DNA of 46,545 bases from a virus. The stretch is taken from positions 1-46,545 of IMG/VR virus record IMGVR_UViG_3300003324_000411; one strand, given 5' to 3'. A program made the translations under genes and the position numbers. The stretch's first letter is position 1, and each line of letters starts with the position of its first letter. This document shows positions 14,569-22,140 of this stretch, piece after piece. The notes under the pieces are model-generated. The model was not told the DNA's origin and ran no database searches. It saw only the letters and a list, made by a program, of their open reading frames with translations.

Positions 14569-14871
14569 ATGACAGTAAAAACTACACGCACAGAAGATGG
14601 CAAGAACCTTGCCGAATGGACCTTCACCTTAACCGACGCAGAGGTCGTCGACTACCTATTCGACCGCCTAGAAAAGCTCGGTCCTATCGGCAAGATAGTA
14701 CTAATGCTCATGACTAGCAGTCGAGCCGAGCTTCGTGATCACATAAATGAAATAGTCAATAGGGTCGCCAAGATCGACCCTTTCGCTGCACAGATTATCA
14801 AGACCTATTATGAAGCTGGCGTCGAAGCCTCGAACATTACAACCGTCGTACCAGTTTCAGACATCCTATGA
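14569..14871 (+). CDS. Hypothetical protein
   Basis: The 100-residue product starts with a short strand region (MTVKTTRTEDGKNLAEWTF) and continues as amphipathic helices. No motif is recognised. Its stop overlaps the start of the next gene by four bases. The upstream leader is A-rich and lacks a Shine-Dalgarno sequence. Confidence 0.7.
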   Translation: MTVKTTRTEDGKNLAEWTFTLTDAEVVDYLFDRLEKLGPIGKIVLMLMTSSRAELRDHINEIVNRVAKIDPFAAQIIKTYYEAGVEASNITTVVPVSDIL

Positions 14872-15527
14872 CTGACCCCTTGCTCGACATTAAGTTCAAG
14901 GTTCGAGCCCTACTCGACCATCCTTGCGACGCATCTGACTTTGCTCGTTGGCTCTCAGCCTACGCAGCACGTGCCAACGAGCTTGTCCACTCAGGCAAAG
15001 CAGGGCCAAGCGGCAACCGTGAAGCACAACGTCGCGACCTCCTAGCCGACCTCTCTCGCTTTCAGTCCGATCAGCTCTGCATCGACTGGGCACATAAACA
15101 CAAGCTAGTCCTACGTGATGGCGTCTTTTACTGGTGGCTGAATCCAGAGAACCGAGTAGCGACCTTGCACGCTCTCGAAGGCACAACCCGAGGAATTCCC
15201 CGCATAACCAACGGCATTGACGTTTGGCTCGAACTGCCCGATGGTCGGCCATTTCTCGGGCATCGCGACAACCTTAAGTGGGAACGTCGAGGGGCACCCT
15301 TAACCCTCAAGAGCCAACAGCCTAAGGAACCCAAAACTAAAGCAAGCAAGGCAACTCGTAATCTCTATCAAGAGACCGCCGACAAGATGACCGAGAGCGC
15401 ACGGAAAGTCTTCTATACTAAGTACGAAGCTGCTACCGGTCGCCAAGTGCCCCCTAATCGCTCGTTAGCTAGCCTTATCGAAGAGTACATGAACGCTATC
15501 TCGATCCTTAACGACAAAGGCCTATGA
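14868..15527 (+). CDS. Hypothetical protein
   Basis: The 219-residue protein has a helical N-terminal half with many charged residues, a Trp/Arg-rich middle (RDGVFYWWLNPENRVATLHA; VWLELPDGRPFLGHRDN) and a Lys-rich linker. A C-terminal segment (ARKVFYTKYEAATGRQVPP) could be a small nucleic-acid-binding region. No family is recognised. It is coupled to the upstream gene by an ATGA overlap. Confidence 0.7.
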   Translation: MTDPLLDIKFKVRALLDHPCDASDFARWLSAYAARANELVHSGKAGPSGNREAQRRDLLADLSRFQSDQLCIDWAHKHKLVLRDGVFYWWLNPENRVATLHALEGTTRGIPRITNGIDVWLELPDGRPFLGHRDNLKWERRGAPLTLKSQQPKEPKTKASKATRNLYQETADKMTESARKVFYTKYEAATGRQVPPNRSLASLIEEYMNAISILNDKGL

Positions 15528-15601
15528 CTTTCTCGGTGCAGAACCGAAAACGGGACCGGATGACCCGACTTCGTCCGACGGCTCCGCCAAGTAGCCTTTA
15601 A
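15524..15601 (+). CDS. Possible 25-residue basic peptide
   Basis: An ATGA overlap with the upstream stop opens this short frame, which encodes an Arg-rich peptide (QNRKRDRMTRLRP). The coupling is the only support, so chance is quite possible. Confidence 0.25.
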   Translation: MTFSVQNRKRDRMTRLRPTAPPSSL

Positions 15602-15632
15602 CCCTAACACTTGGCAAACAAAGTAAAGTCAA

Positions 15633-16373
15633 ATGAAACCACGTAACTACAAAAGCCTAGGCTTAAACGTCGCCCTACTCGTCCCAGAAACAGTACAAGA
15701 GTTCGACGCGAACGCCAAGAAAGAAGGCGCATGTCTCAACGAAGGCATCAATAACGTTGTATATCGGGGCGCACTCGCCGAGTTCCGCGATACCTTCTTA
15801 CATGGTCGGAAAGAAGAACCTGCCGCTGACGGTAAGCCCGCAGTAACCGAGATTAAAGGCGTTGAACAGCTCACCGGAGTTGAGCGCCTAACTGAACCTG
15901 TGAAGGGCAAAGACGGCAAGCCTGTTGTCAAGGACGGTGAAGCAGTCACGAAGTACAGCGAAAGCGAAGGCGACTACTTCGACCGAGTCTGTGCAACGAC
16001 CAATCGCACACCTGAATCATTTCAGGCCTTGGCTGACGAAGTCGCTGCTCAAATCGTCTTCGACGCATCCGCCACCGAGCGTAAGCCCGCAGGTCCAAAG
16101 AAGCTCGCACAGAAGTACAAGCTGACCGCCGCCAGGATCTTGGCAGGTCCAAACTTGGGCAACTTCGTCTCAACCAAGTTGAGCAACATTGGCAAGACCT
16201 TTACCGCTACTGGCGACATGACCAAGACCTACGAGGGCACTTACACAGCCGCGGACGGCACTACAAAGACCATCAAGGTCAGCGACAAGGATGCCGAAGC
16301 ACTCGGATGGCTCGTCAAAGAGCTGTCAGATTGGCAGGACGCTCAACGCCTTGCTGAAATGGCCGCCGAGTAG
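15633..16373 (+). CDS. Hypothetical early protein
   Basis: The 246-residue product has an N-terminal helical region (ALLVPETVQEFDANAKKEGA), a Lys/Glu/Val repeat-like middle (VTEIKGVEQLTGVERLTEPV, with GKDGKPVVKDGEAV) and a compact Thr-rich C-terminal domain. A short linker with several Pro and Lys residues (ERKPAGPKKLAQKYKL) separates the parts. The family is not recognised. Abundant early DNA- or capsid-associated proteins can look like this, but no function can be claimed. Confidence 0.7.
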   Translation: MKPRNYKSLGLNVALLVPETVQEFDANAKKEGACLNEGINNVVYRGALAEFRDTFLHGRKEEPAADGKPAVTEIKGVEQLTGVERLTEPVKGKDGKPVVKDGEAVTKYSESEGDYFDRVCATTNRTPESFQALADEVAAQIVFDASATERKPAGPKKLAQKYKLTAARILAGPNLGNFVSTKLSNIGKTFTATGDMTKTYEGTYTAADGTTKTIKVSDKDAEALGWLVKELSDWQDAQRLAEMAAE

Positions 16374-16601
16374 CCCTAACTTAGAGGTGCAAAAATGCTT
16401 ATGGCGTCAACCTTAGCATATACAAAAACCTCCGAGCTTGACGGCTCGTCAGCCATCGAAGTCCTTTGACTGAAACTCATAGACCTCGGTGGCACCTAAA
16501 TTTTACGCTCGGCGGCATAGAGTGGTAGGGAGAGCCTATCAACCAACGAAGGCATGCGTGTCCTTCTCTGTCATTAACACCGCTGAGCATCTCTTTACCT
16601 T
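16374..16601. other. 228-base gap without a convincing gene
   Basis: Only a 24-codon frame (16395-16469) and shorter ones are present. The stretch can form local pairings (CGAG/CTCG near 16446; CCGAG with CTCGG about 40 bases apart), so a structured leader or small RNA is possible but unproven. Confidence 0.4.
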
Positions 16602-16817
16602 ATGACTAGAGCTGAAGCACAAAAAGAAGCACCAAGTTACCTCCGTATGCCAAGCGATGGAGCACCATTTCGTTGCTCCTTATGTAAGGAACTTAAGCCA
16701 CATGATCGAGTAATTATACCGTTTACACCAGACAAGAAAAACCACTTCGCCCAATGCCTTGACTGTACAGACCAGCTTTGGCTTGTTAACGCCAAGGACT
16801 GTGGCGAGATAACCTAA
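16602..16817 (+). CDS. Small zinc-ribbon protein
   Basis: The 71-residue protein has two CxxC pairs, CSLC (about residues 25-28) and CLDC (about 52-55), 23 residues apart. This is the layout of a single zinc ribbon. It has no other domain. The start is an ATG without a Shine-Dalgarno sequence. A nucleic-acid- or protein-binding adaptor is likely. Confidence 0.65.
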   Translation: MTRAEAQKEAPSYLRMPSDGAPFRCSLCKELKPHDRVIIPFTPDKKNHFAQCLDCTDQLWLVNAKDCGEIT

Positions 16818-16824
16818 AAACTAT

Positions 16825-17094
16825 ATGTCAGAACCATTTAAATACCCACCTAAAATCTCCAACCAAGTAAACCGAGAAATATACGACGCGGTCCAGAAAA
16901 TAATCGGACCTCGACCATTCCTAGTCGCCATACCCGAAGGCGAAGAGACTGGTTTCGGTGTCTCTTTCTGTGTTGGCAACCTATCAGAAAAGGGCTTGAC
17001 TCGCTTTATGCGCGACATAGGTCGCCTAGCTGACCTACCACCGACTGAGGCCCATGAGTGTCCGCCACCGACCACTACAACCCCGGCACCTTAA
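16825..17094 (+). CDS. Hypothetical protein, paralogue of the next gene
   Basis: The 89-residue protein shares a body with its downstream neighbour: N-[RH]-EIY, then RPFLV-x-IPE, then FC-x-GN, then a helix. The middle is a short alpha/beta unit, and the C-terminus is a Pro/Thr tail (PPPTTTTPAP). Tandem duplication explains the pair. No family name is known to me. Confidence 0.65.
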   Translation: MSEPFKYPPKISNQVNREIYDAVQKIIGPRPFLVAIPEGEETGFGVSFCVGNLSEKGLTRFMRDIGRLADLPPTEAHECPPPTTTTPAP

Positions 17095-17095
17095 T

Positions 17096-17332
17096 ATGAA
17101 ACTTGCCAACGAGACACCGAGGCCTGAACCTCCGCCGGTAAGCACCGAGCTTAACCACGAGATCTACGAACTTGTTATGGCTAAACTTGGTAGCAATCGA
17201 CCATTCCTTGTAGTCATACCTGAGGTCGATGGCTTAACCTTCTGCATCGGCAACATGACACGTGAGTCGCTAGCCACTGTTCTTGAGCAATGCGGTAAGG
17301 TCGCACCTCAAGCCGTAGCTCATAAGAATTAA
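17096..17332 (+). CDS. Hypothetical protein, paralogue of the previous gene
   Basis: The start is taken at the ATG 17096-17098, one base after the upstream stop, giving 78 residues. Core residues match the upstream copy (NHEIYELVMAKLGSNRPFLV against NREIYDAVQKIIGPRPFLV; FCIGNM against FCVGNL). The N-terminus is a Pro/Glu-rich linker. The stop codon abuts a copy of the dispersed palindrome. Confidence 0.65.
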   Translation: MKLANETPRPEPPPVSTELNHEIYELVMAKLGSNRPFLVVIPEVDGLTFCIGNMTRESLATVLEQCGKVAPQAVAHKN

Positions 17333-17357
17333 GTCTTGCTCAGTAACTGAACAACAC
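17333..17357. repeat. Dispersed 25-bp palindrome, copy 6
   Basis: The arms are GTCTTG and CAACAC around the core CTCAGTAACTGAA. It lies between the stop at 17332 and a tiny membrane-peptide gene. Confidence 0.85.
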
Positions 17358-17374
17358 TATAAGCTAAGGCTAAG

Positions 17375-17455
17375 ATGACCACTTTCCTCTTTATAACACT
17401 CGCAGTAACTATCGGCCTCGCGTATTTACTGGCTAACTTCAAAGCGTGGCAGTAA
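17375..17455 (+). CDS. 26-residue single-span membrane peptide
   Basis: The peptide (MTTFLFITLAVTIGLAYLLA, then NFKAWQ) is one hydrophobic helix with a basic end. It lies between the palindrome and the next ATG, with three bases after its stop. It could be an inner-membrane-acting takeover or lysis-timing peptide. The call rests on the clear membrane profile and the tight spacing. Confidence 0.5.
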   Translation: MTTFLFITLAVTIGLAYLLANFKAWQ

Positions 17456-17458
17456 CTT

Positions 17459-17971
17459 ATGTCTGAACAATTCAAAAATCCGTACGAAGGGATGCAAGAT
17501 GTATCCCGAGTCACAACCGATGTCGCTAAGGGTGACTATTACTTAATCAAACAAATCCGGCCAACCTCAGGCACCATTACCGGTGTCCTAGGTCTCCTCT
17601 GGCAAAAACTATGCAATGAACTCCGCGAACGAAACATCACAGATTACACCCGAGTCGAAGAATTCGAACTCCTTGTCGCCAACAGCCGACTCATCGGTAA
17701 TGACGAATACGAACGACTTAGCAACGAAGCAGCCCAATGGTCAGAGCGACAAGCCGCAACCGGCCACGTCGCAGAAGGTGGACCTCGAAGTGCCACTCGA
17801 AGGACTATGCCCAAGACCGCTAAACGAAATGTCGGACGACGAACTCCGCGATTGGGTCGTCAGGATTCAACAGGACCGAGCCAGTCATCAAACGTTCAAC
17901 AGCCGAGTAGCTCAGAGAGCGGAGACCGAGAAGGAGGAGAAAGTAGCCAAGGCGCTGAACGAGTTGAGTGA
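17459..17971 (+). CDS. Hypothetical protein with a doubtful C-terminal half
   Basis: The 170-codon frame looks real for about 95 residues (helical, IKQIRPTSGTITGVLGLLWQ, EFELLVANSRLIGNDEYERL). It then becomes Arg/Ser/Gly-rich and out of character. From about 17770 the next frame looks genuine (see 17829-17981). Either a frameshift joins the two, by indel or programmed slippage, or two genes overlap in different frames. The N-terminal part resembles small Gln/Glu-rich phage proteins of unknown function. Confidence 0.55.
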   Translation: MSEQFKNPYEGMQDVSRVTTDVAKGDYYLIKQIRPTSGTITGVLGLLWQKLCNELRERNITDYTRVEEFELLVANSRLIGNDEYERLSNEAAQWSERQAATGHVAEGGPRSATRRTMPKTAKRNVGRRTPRLGRQDSTGPSQSSNVQQPSSSESGDREGGESSQGAERVE

Positions 17972-17981
17972 ATTCTTCTAA
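17829..17981 (+). CDS. Small protein overlapping in the +1 frame
   Basis: From the ATG at 17829 this frame encodes 50 residues (MSDDELRDWVVRIQQDRASH, then a Glu/Lys helix). It ends four bases before the next ATG, the usual spacing here. 'MSDDELR' openings are common in small phage proteins. The same frame is open back to 17616 and looks coding from about 17770, so it may be the true C-terminus of the upstream gene after a +1 shift. Confidence 0.5.
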   Translation: MSDDELRDWVVRIQQDRASHQTFNSRVAQRAETEKEEKVAKALNELSEFF

Positions 17982-17985
17982 GCCT

Positions 17986-18288
17986 ATGTCCAACGTCCTA
18001 TGTGAAAAGTGCGGCAAGCGAGTCGTCTCCGGTGTAGAAGTCACTGTTCTCGACACTACGATTTGCCAATGTGACATCCCCACGGCAACGCAGGTCGCCG
18101 CTCAGCGAGTCATGACTGTTGCGCAAGAGAGATTGTACTTAGACGCTGTCTTCCACCTCGACAACGCCCTAGATAGTACAAAGGCTTTAACTCAAGTCTG
18201 TCTTCGCTATAGGGTGCAACTCGCCAAGAGGCGTTGTCAGCAAGCACTTGCCGCCTTACAAGAACTAGAAAATATAACACCGATATGA
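17986..18288 (+). CDS. Small protein with N-terminal zinc site
   Basis: I take the ATG at 17986-17988, giving 100 residues. It opens with CEKC (residues 6-9) and a later CQC pair, then a long helical region (AQERLYLDAVFHLDNAL and on). The GTG six codons earlier overlaps the upstream gene. A zinc-stabilised adaptor is plausible. Its stop overlaps the next ATG. Confidence 0.6.
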   Translation: MSNVLCEKCGKRVVSGVEVTVLDTTICQCDIPTATQVAAQRVMTVAQERLYLDAVFHLDNALDSTKALTQVCLRYRVQLAKRRCQQALAALQELENITPI

Positions 18289-18491
18289 GTAAAGTCTTCC
18301 ATAGAAAATGTGACGTCTGTGAGAAAGGCTCAGGACCACCCATCCCTAAAGGTTGGATGTCTATTAATATAGATGGCTACATTTACTTCGACCCCGGAAT
18401 GAGTCGTAGCTTTACATCCAAAGACCTAGACTTCTGCTCCAAGGAATGTCTTGTCAAATGGATAGAATCTCGTCTTGTCCAACCAGCCTAA
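18285..18491 (+). CDS. Small FCS-type zinc-finger-like protein
   Basis: The 68-residue product has CDVC near its start and FCSKECLVKW near its end. The second motif is typical of FCS/MYM-type zinc fingers. It is coupled to the upstream gene (ATGA) and ends on the first base of the nuclease gene start (TAATG). An interaction with a nearby replication protein is possible. Confidence 0.65.
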   Translation: MSKVFHRKCDVCEKGSGPPIPKGWMSINIDGYIYFDPGMSRSFTSKDLDFCSKECLVKWIESRLVQPA

Positions 18492-19507
18492 TGACCTTAC
18501 CTCCCTTACCTTTAATTGACGGCGTCCTATTCATGGACAACTCAGGCTGGCTCGAATCAATGCAGACCTGTGACCGCTACTTAGAGTACAAAGCGCTGCA
18601 TCGCCGTATTGAGTCGGGCGAAAAAGCAGCCCTAAACTTCGGCTCAGCTATCCACTTGGCCCTTGAACATCGGTACCGCAAGTACGGCACCGAGTTCCTA
18701 CCTGATACTTACTACGCTGAGGTAGCCAAGATCCTAACCTCGTTCTTTGACGAGCATCCCGTGCCAGCCGATGACTTCCGCAACCTTAACTGGGCAGACA
18801 CAGTCATCCGCAAGCACAACGAGAAATACGAAATCGAGGAGTTCGCCTTGCTCGGTGACCCCGATACTAACAAGCCAATGGTCGAACTCTCCTTTAGTGT
18901 TCCGCTATTTACATGGAAAGGACGTCTAGATGATAAAGATGTAGTAATCCCCATTATCTACACTGGCCGAATCGACCTGCCGGTAGTCCTCGACGGCCAA
19001 CTCTATGTCATGGACCACAAGACCACCTCGATGCTAGGTGCTCAGTTCTTCGAGCGAATGAAAATGTCCAGCCAACCTAAAGGCTACTGTTGGGCAATGC
19101 AAAAGGCCACCGGCAAGCAAGTCGCTGGCTACGTTGTCAATGCTATCAGGACTAAGCAGCCTCCGCTTTACGTAACTGAAGGTCGCACCTCAAGCAAAGG
19201 TAAGAACCAAAGCCCTGAGACATGGTGGAACGAATCACTCCAGCGCGAACGTTATCACTTACAGCCTAACGAACTAGAAGAATGGGAGCAGAACACGATT
19301 GCCCTAGTCAATCAGTTCTTCAAGAACTATCAAGCTGGCTACTTTCCAATGAAGACCACTCAGTGCACCAACTTCGGTCGCTGTCCTTACTACGACGTAT
19401 GCTCACTCGCCTCTGAGGACCGAGGCGTGATGCTTAACAGTGGTCGCTTTACAGAGAACGTCTGGACCCCCTTACAATCACCTACCCAACCAAAGGCTAC
19501 TGTATGA
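18491..19507 (+). CDS. RecB/Cas4-like PD-(D/E)XK exonuclease with iron-sulfur cysteines
   Basis: The 338-residue product has the order of PD-(D/E)XK nuclease motifs: GSAIHLALE (51-59), an acidic residue after the second strand (GRIDLPV, D162) and DHK (175-177). A Gln/Tyr motif follows (QPKGYCWA, 195-202). Cysteine 27 (TCDRY) and three C-terminal cysteines (CTNFGRCPYYDVC, residues 292-304) form the cluster signature of AddB/Cas4-type nucleases. It probably resects DNA ends for recombination with the Sak4-like ATPase at 20805. The ATG at 18491 is preferred over an upstream in-frame start inside the previous gene. Confidence 0.85.
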   Translation: MTLPPLPLIDGVLFMDNSGWLESMQTCDRYLEYKALHRRIESGEKAALNFGSAIHLALEHRYRKYGTEFLPDTYYAEVAKILTSFFDEHPVPADDFRNLNWADTVIRKHNEKYEIEEFALLGDPDTNKPMVELSFSVPLFTWKGRLDDKDVVIPIIYTGRIDLPVVLDGQLYVMDHKTTSMLGAQFFERMKMSSQPKGYCWAMQKATGKQVAGYVVNAIRTKQPPLYVTEGRTSSKGKNQSPETWWNESLQRERYHLQPNELEEWEQNTIALVNQFFKNYQAGYFPMKTTQCTNFGRCPYYDVCSLASEDRGVMLNSGRFTENVWTPLQSPTQPKATV

Positions 19508-19812
19508 GCGAACTAGAACAAGAACATATCGCTATCGCTTGCCACAGAGCAAGCCACATACCTAAGGACGGCTGCATAGAAAAGTGCGGCTCATGCTTGT
19601 TCTGTTGCTGTTTCGTCTGTAGCAAATGTGGCCTACTCGAAGGAGCCTTAACATCTCACTGCTCGAACAGTCCTGTAAGTCCAGACAAGCTGGAGCGAAT
19701 ATACAAGGGCCAACTGAACTACCGTGGCGGGATCTGGTTAGAGGAATGTAGCGAACATTCGCCAGCCTTTTTACACAAGCACGAAAAAGAGTGGAAGGAG
19801 CAACATTCATGA
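19504..19812 (+). CDS. Cysteine-rich small protein
   Basis: The 102-residue protein has a dense cysteine cluster (CIEKCGSCLFCCCFVCSKCG, about residues 24-43), enough for two metal sites, then a charged helical tail. Its ATG overlaps the nuclease stop, so it could be a partner of the nuclease. No family is recognised. Confidence 0.65.
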   Translation: MSELEQEHIAIACHRASHIPKDGCIEKCGSCLFCCCFVCSKCGLLEGALTSHCSNSPVSPDKLERIYKGQLNYRGGIWLEECSEHSPAFLHKHEKEWKEQHS

Positions 19813-19949
19813 CAGCTATAGCTATCGGCATCCTATGTCTAAACTTCTGCTTAGTTAGCATAGCCATTCATTTAATACAACAGCGCCCCTCTCGTTTAGA
19901 GGACACTGTCTATGACATCGAAGAAGAACTCTACGACGACCACAAATGA
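19809..19949 (+). CDS. Small membrane protein with acidic tail, 46 residues
   Basis: An ATGA overlap opens this frame. One hydrophobic span (IAIGILCLNFCLVSIAIHLI) is followed by an acidic cytoplasmic-type tail (EDTVYDIEEELYDD). It is coupled on both sides. A membrane anchor or inhibitor is possible. Confidence 0.55.
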   Translation: MTAIAIGILCLNFCLVSIAIHLIQQRPSRLEDTVYDIEEELYDDHK

Positions 19950-20305
19950 CCCGTGATGAAAAGAGAAAGGCCTTGGCGACTGCCCTTAACTACCGCAACA
20001 TAAGGGGGACCGGTCCTTTTAACACCCTAGTTGGTGAGGTTGGTCCATTCAATGACCTTATGAACGTTCCTGACTACCCAGATGACTACAAAGCCCTTTA
20101 CTGGGCGAAGTTGAACCTCGGACTAATGGATAGGTCAAACCGAGAGATGCGAGTCAAGTACGTCAATGCTCTCCGTAAAATCGTATCGCTAGACTGTCCG
20201 AAGAATAAGGTCGGCGAACCGATAGTCTCAGATGTGGACCTACTCAATGCTAACGCAATGCAGCAACTCGACGCTTTACTGATAATGCTTGGATATCAAC
20301 CCTAA
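19946..20305 (+). CDS. Hypothetical protein
   Basis: The 119-residue product is of mixed alpha/beta look with a Lys/Arg start and conserved-looking GPFNTLVGEVGPFNDLM repeats early on. The C-terminal half is helical. No motif is recognised. It is coupled to the upstream membrane peptide. Confidence 0.65.
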   Translation: MTRDEKRKALATALNYRNIRGTGPFNTLVGEVGPFNDLMNVPDYPDDYKALYWAKLNLGLMDRSNREMRVKYVNALRKIVSLDCPKNKVGEPIVSDVDLLNANAMQQLDALLIMLGYQP

Positions 20306-20311
20306 ATAACT

Positions 20312-20452
20312 ATGCCTAAAACTGTAATCTATCATCGCGCTGACTTCGACGGCATCTTCTGTCGAGAAATCGCCAAGAAGTACGGCGGCGGAGGTCATAA
20401 GGGCGCGTGTGGCTTTGTTTGTAAAGTATTACCTTTTATCGGTTCATTATGA
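20312..20452 (+). CDS. Miniature DHH/DHHA1 phosphoesterase remnant
   Basis: The 46 residues join the two ends of a DHH-family phosphoesterase. VIYHRADFDGIFCREIAKK is the usual N-terminal strand and 'DxDG' motif, and YGGGGHKGACGF is the DHHA1 'GGGH' motif normally about 250 residues later. It looks like an in-frame internal deletion that kept both motifs. ATGA coupling to the next gene keeps translation intact, and no frame damage is seen. Full-length relatives degrade short oligonucleotides or cyclic dinucleotides. This piece lacks the DHH histidine pair and is unlikely to be an enzyme; a retained ligand-binding or decoy role is speculative. Confidence 0.65.
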   Translation: MPKTVIYHRADFDGIFCREIAKKYGGGGHKGACGFVCKVLPFIGSL

Positions 20453-20628
20453 AATGCACCCGTTGCGGCTCAACTGATATCTTACTCACTATAAGGCGAA
20501 AGACTACTTTCGGTGAAGAGGTAGCTACTTTCTGCCCTAAGTGCTTAAGAGTTCTAGTCCTTAACCTCTTGCTTTGGAATCCCGACTTAATGTCCCGCTC
20601 TATTGAGTGGGCAAGTCTAGACCCCTAA
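20449..20628 (+). CDS. Small zinc-ribbon protein, 59 residues
   Basis: CTRC near the start and CPKC 26 residues later form a zinc ribbon. The rest is hydrophobic (LRVLVLNLLLWNPDL) with a short tail. It is coupled by ATGA to the DHH remnant. Function unknown. Confidence 0.6.
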   Translation: MKCTRCGSTDILLTIRRKTTFGEEVATFCPKCLRVLVLNLLLWNPDLMSRSIEWASLDP

Positions 20629-20632
20629 CCTT

Positions 20633-20830
20633 ATGAAAGACACCGAAGCTAGGTTCTTAATCAAGAACCTGAGAGAGGAAATTGACGAGCTAAGAAATCG
20701 ACTTTACCGTCAAATAGAACGTCATAGTCGCTTACTTAAGCATCTAAACTTAACCGAAGAAGACGTACCAGCCACAACTAAATTAGTGCCAACTAAACAC
20801 GTAGATGAAATCAACACCAGATCAACCTAA
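20633..20830 (+). CDS. Small coiled-coil protein
   Basis: The 65 residues form a charged coiled coil (FLIKNLREEIDELRNRLYRQ) with a Val/Thr tail. It overlaps the start of the Sak4-like gene by 26 bases. It may act with that ATPase. Confidence 0.6.
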   Translation: MKDTEARFLIKNLREEIDELRNRLYRQIERHSRLLKHLNLTEEDVPATTKLVPTKHVDEINTRST

Positions 20831-21566
20831 ACGTACCGGACCTCTATCTATACTCCTTATCGGACCTCCTGGCGGTGGCAAGACTACACTCGCCATGCAG
20901 ATGCCGGGAATATGTTTCATGGACTGCGATGGTAACCTAGACGGGCCTGAGCGACTCGTGCGGAGCCGTAAGAAAGACCTTGTCTATACCTATCACCCGA
21001 TTCGTTATGATGATAAGGGCGTGCCGGTCCCTATTCACGAGTGCTATAACCGGCTTGTCGACGAAATCGTCGCTGCTGGCAAGGACCCCGACAGCAAGAT
21101 AATCGCCGTCGACGGCCTGACTCACGTCAACGAGTTCATCATCCGCAATGTCTTGTCGTTACAGAACAAGACGAAAAACCCCTTCGAAATGGAGGCACGA
21201 GACTGGATTCCTTTCAAGTCCAAAGCCTATCAGTTACTAATAACTAAGCTTCAAGGCACTGGCAAGCACACAATCTGCATGTGTCATGAGCGGATAGTGA
21301 CCGAGTCCGACCCTACTCAGATAATGAAGGAGCGCGTCGTAAGACTAGAGCCAGCGTTCCAAGGAGGCATCACTGACTACTTCGGCGGCTTCTTCACTGA
21401 CATGTGGCGAGTTGAATGCCGTAAAGCTGCCGCTGGCCAATATAAGTACTATGTCGTAACAAAACGCACTACTATTTCCGACCTCAAGTGCAGCTTTCCT
21501 AATTGTCCAGACGAGGTCGATGTAACGAACGGTGCAGAAGCTTTACTTAAATACATAACACTATAA
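20805..21566 (+). CDS. Sak4-like RecA-fold recombination ATPase
   Basis: The 253-residue protein has Walker A GPPGGGKT (residues 20-27), an acidic strand in IIAVDGLTH (D103), and a later KGY-like region. The 'MDCDGNLDGPERL' stretch matches phage Sak4-type proteins, which promote single-strand annealing with an SSB. The likely partners in this window are the nuclease at 18491 and the possible ssDNA-binding protein at 22672. It is also close to other phage AAA ATPases of the same size, so the exact subfamily is uncertain. Confidence 0.8.
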   Translation: MKSTPDQPKRTGPLSILLIGPPGGGKTTLAMQMPGICFMDCDGNLDGPERLVRSRKKDLVYTYHPIRYDDKGVPVPIHECYNRLVDEIVAAGKDPDSKIIAVDGLTHVNEFIIRNVLSLQNKTKNPFEMEARDWIPFKSKAYQLLITKLQGTGKHTICMCHERIVTESDPTQIMKERVVRLEPAFQGGITDYFGGFFTDMWRVECRKAAAGQYKYYVVTKRTTISDLKCSFPNCPDEVDVTNGAEALLKYITL

Positions 21567-21571
21567 CTATT

Positions 21572-21799
21572 ATGCTAGTATTACACTTAATAATTGACAA
21601 CGACGAAGGTATCGCAATGTTGAGCCACGTAAAGGCAGCTCAAGCTCCTACTGAGTGGGAGGCAAAGGTTGCAGAATTTGTACGTAGTGTCGTAACCTCG
21701 ATACCTGGACCAGATGGTAAGGGTTTGCAGTCAGTGGACCTGACCGAACATGCCAGAGAATTTATAAAGAAACAGAAACTAGATAGCATACTAAAGTGA
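21572..21799 (+). CDS. Hypothetical protein
   Basis: The 75-residue product has a hydrophobic opening (MLVLHLIIDND), a helical middle and a Lys-rich end. An internal ATG at 21617 would give 60 residues (MLSHVKAAQAPTEWEAK). No motif is recognised. Its stop overlaps the next GTG start. Confidence 0.55.
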   Translation: MLVLHLIIDNDEGIAMLSHVKAAQAPTEWEAKVAEFVRSVVTSIPGPDGKGLQSVDLTEHAREFIKKQKLDSILK

Positions 21800-22137
21800 A
21801 CAAAGAAGAACATAACCGCATAGTTGACGCTGCGTCTAAGCAGCTTAAGTTCGCACCTAAGGAGCGCCATAATCCGATGGACGCCCTTGTCGCCAAGGCG
21901 CAGCAAACGACAATCTTTGTCCGTAATGCGATTAAGCCAGTGCTGAAGGCTGGAGGTTGGAAAGACCGCGAAGCCCTTACGGACTTAATCACGCGGCAAT
22001 ACCTATTGCACTTCCAGAACTACAGCCAAGAGGAACTCGCCAACCTGTGCACAATGTTGCACACTCAACTAATGCTTGAAACTGTCGATGCCTCACCTTG
22101 GGGTGATGATAAGCCGGACGCCTTATCCGGTCAATAA
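21796..22137 (+). CDS. Hypothetical helical protein (GTG start)
   Basis: The 113-residue product begins with GTG, which overlaps the upstream stop (GTGA). It is helical with several Gln/His/Arg residues (AKAQQTTIFVRNAIKPVLKA; YLLHFQNYSQEELANLC). It follows the Sak4-like block and could be a recombination helper. The family is not recognised. Confidence 0.65.
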   Translation: MNKEEHNRIVDAASKQLKFAPKERHNPMDALVAKAQQTTIFVRNAIKPVLKAGGWKDREALTDLITRQYLLHFQNYSQEELANLCTMLHTQLMLETVDASPWGDDKPDALSGQ

Positions 22138-22140
22138 CTT

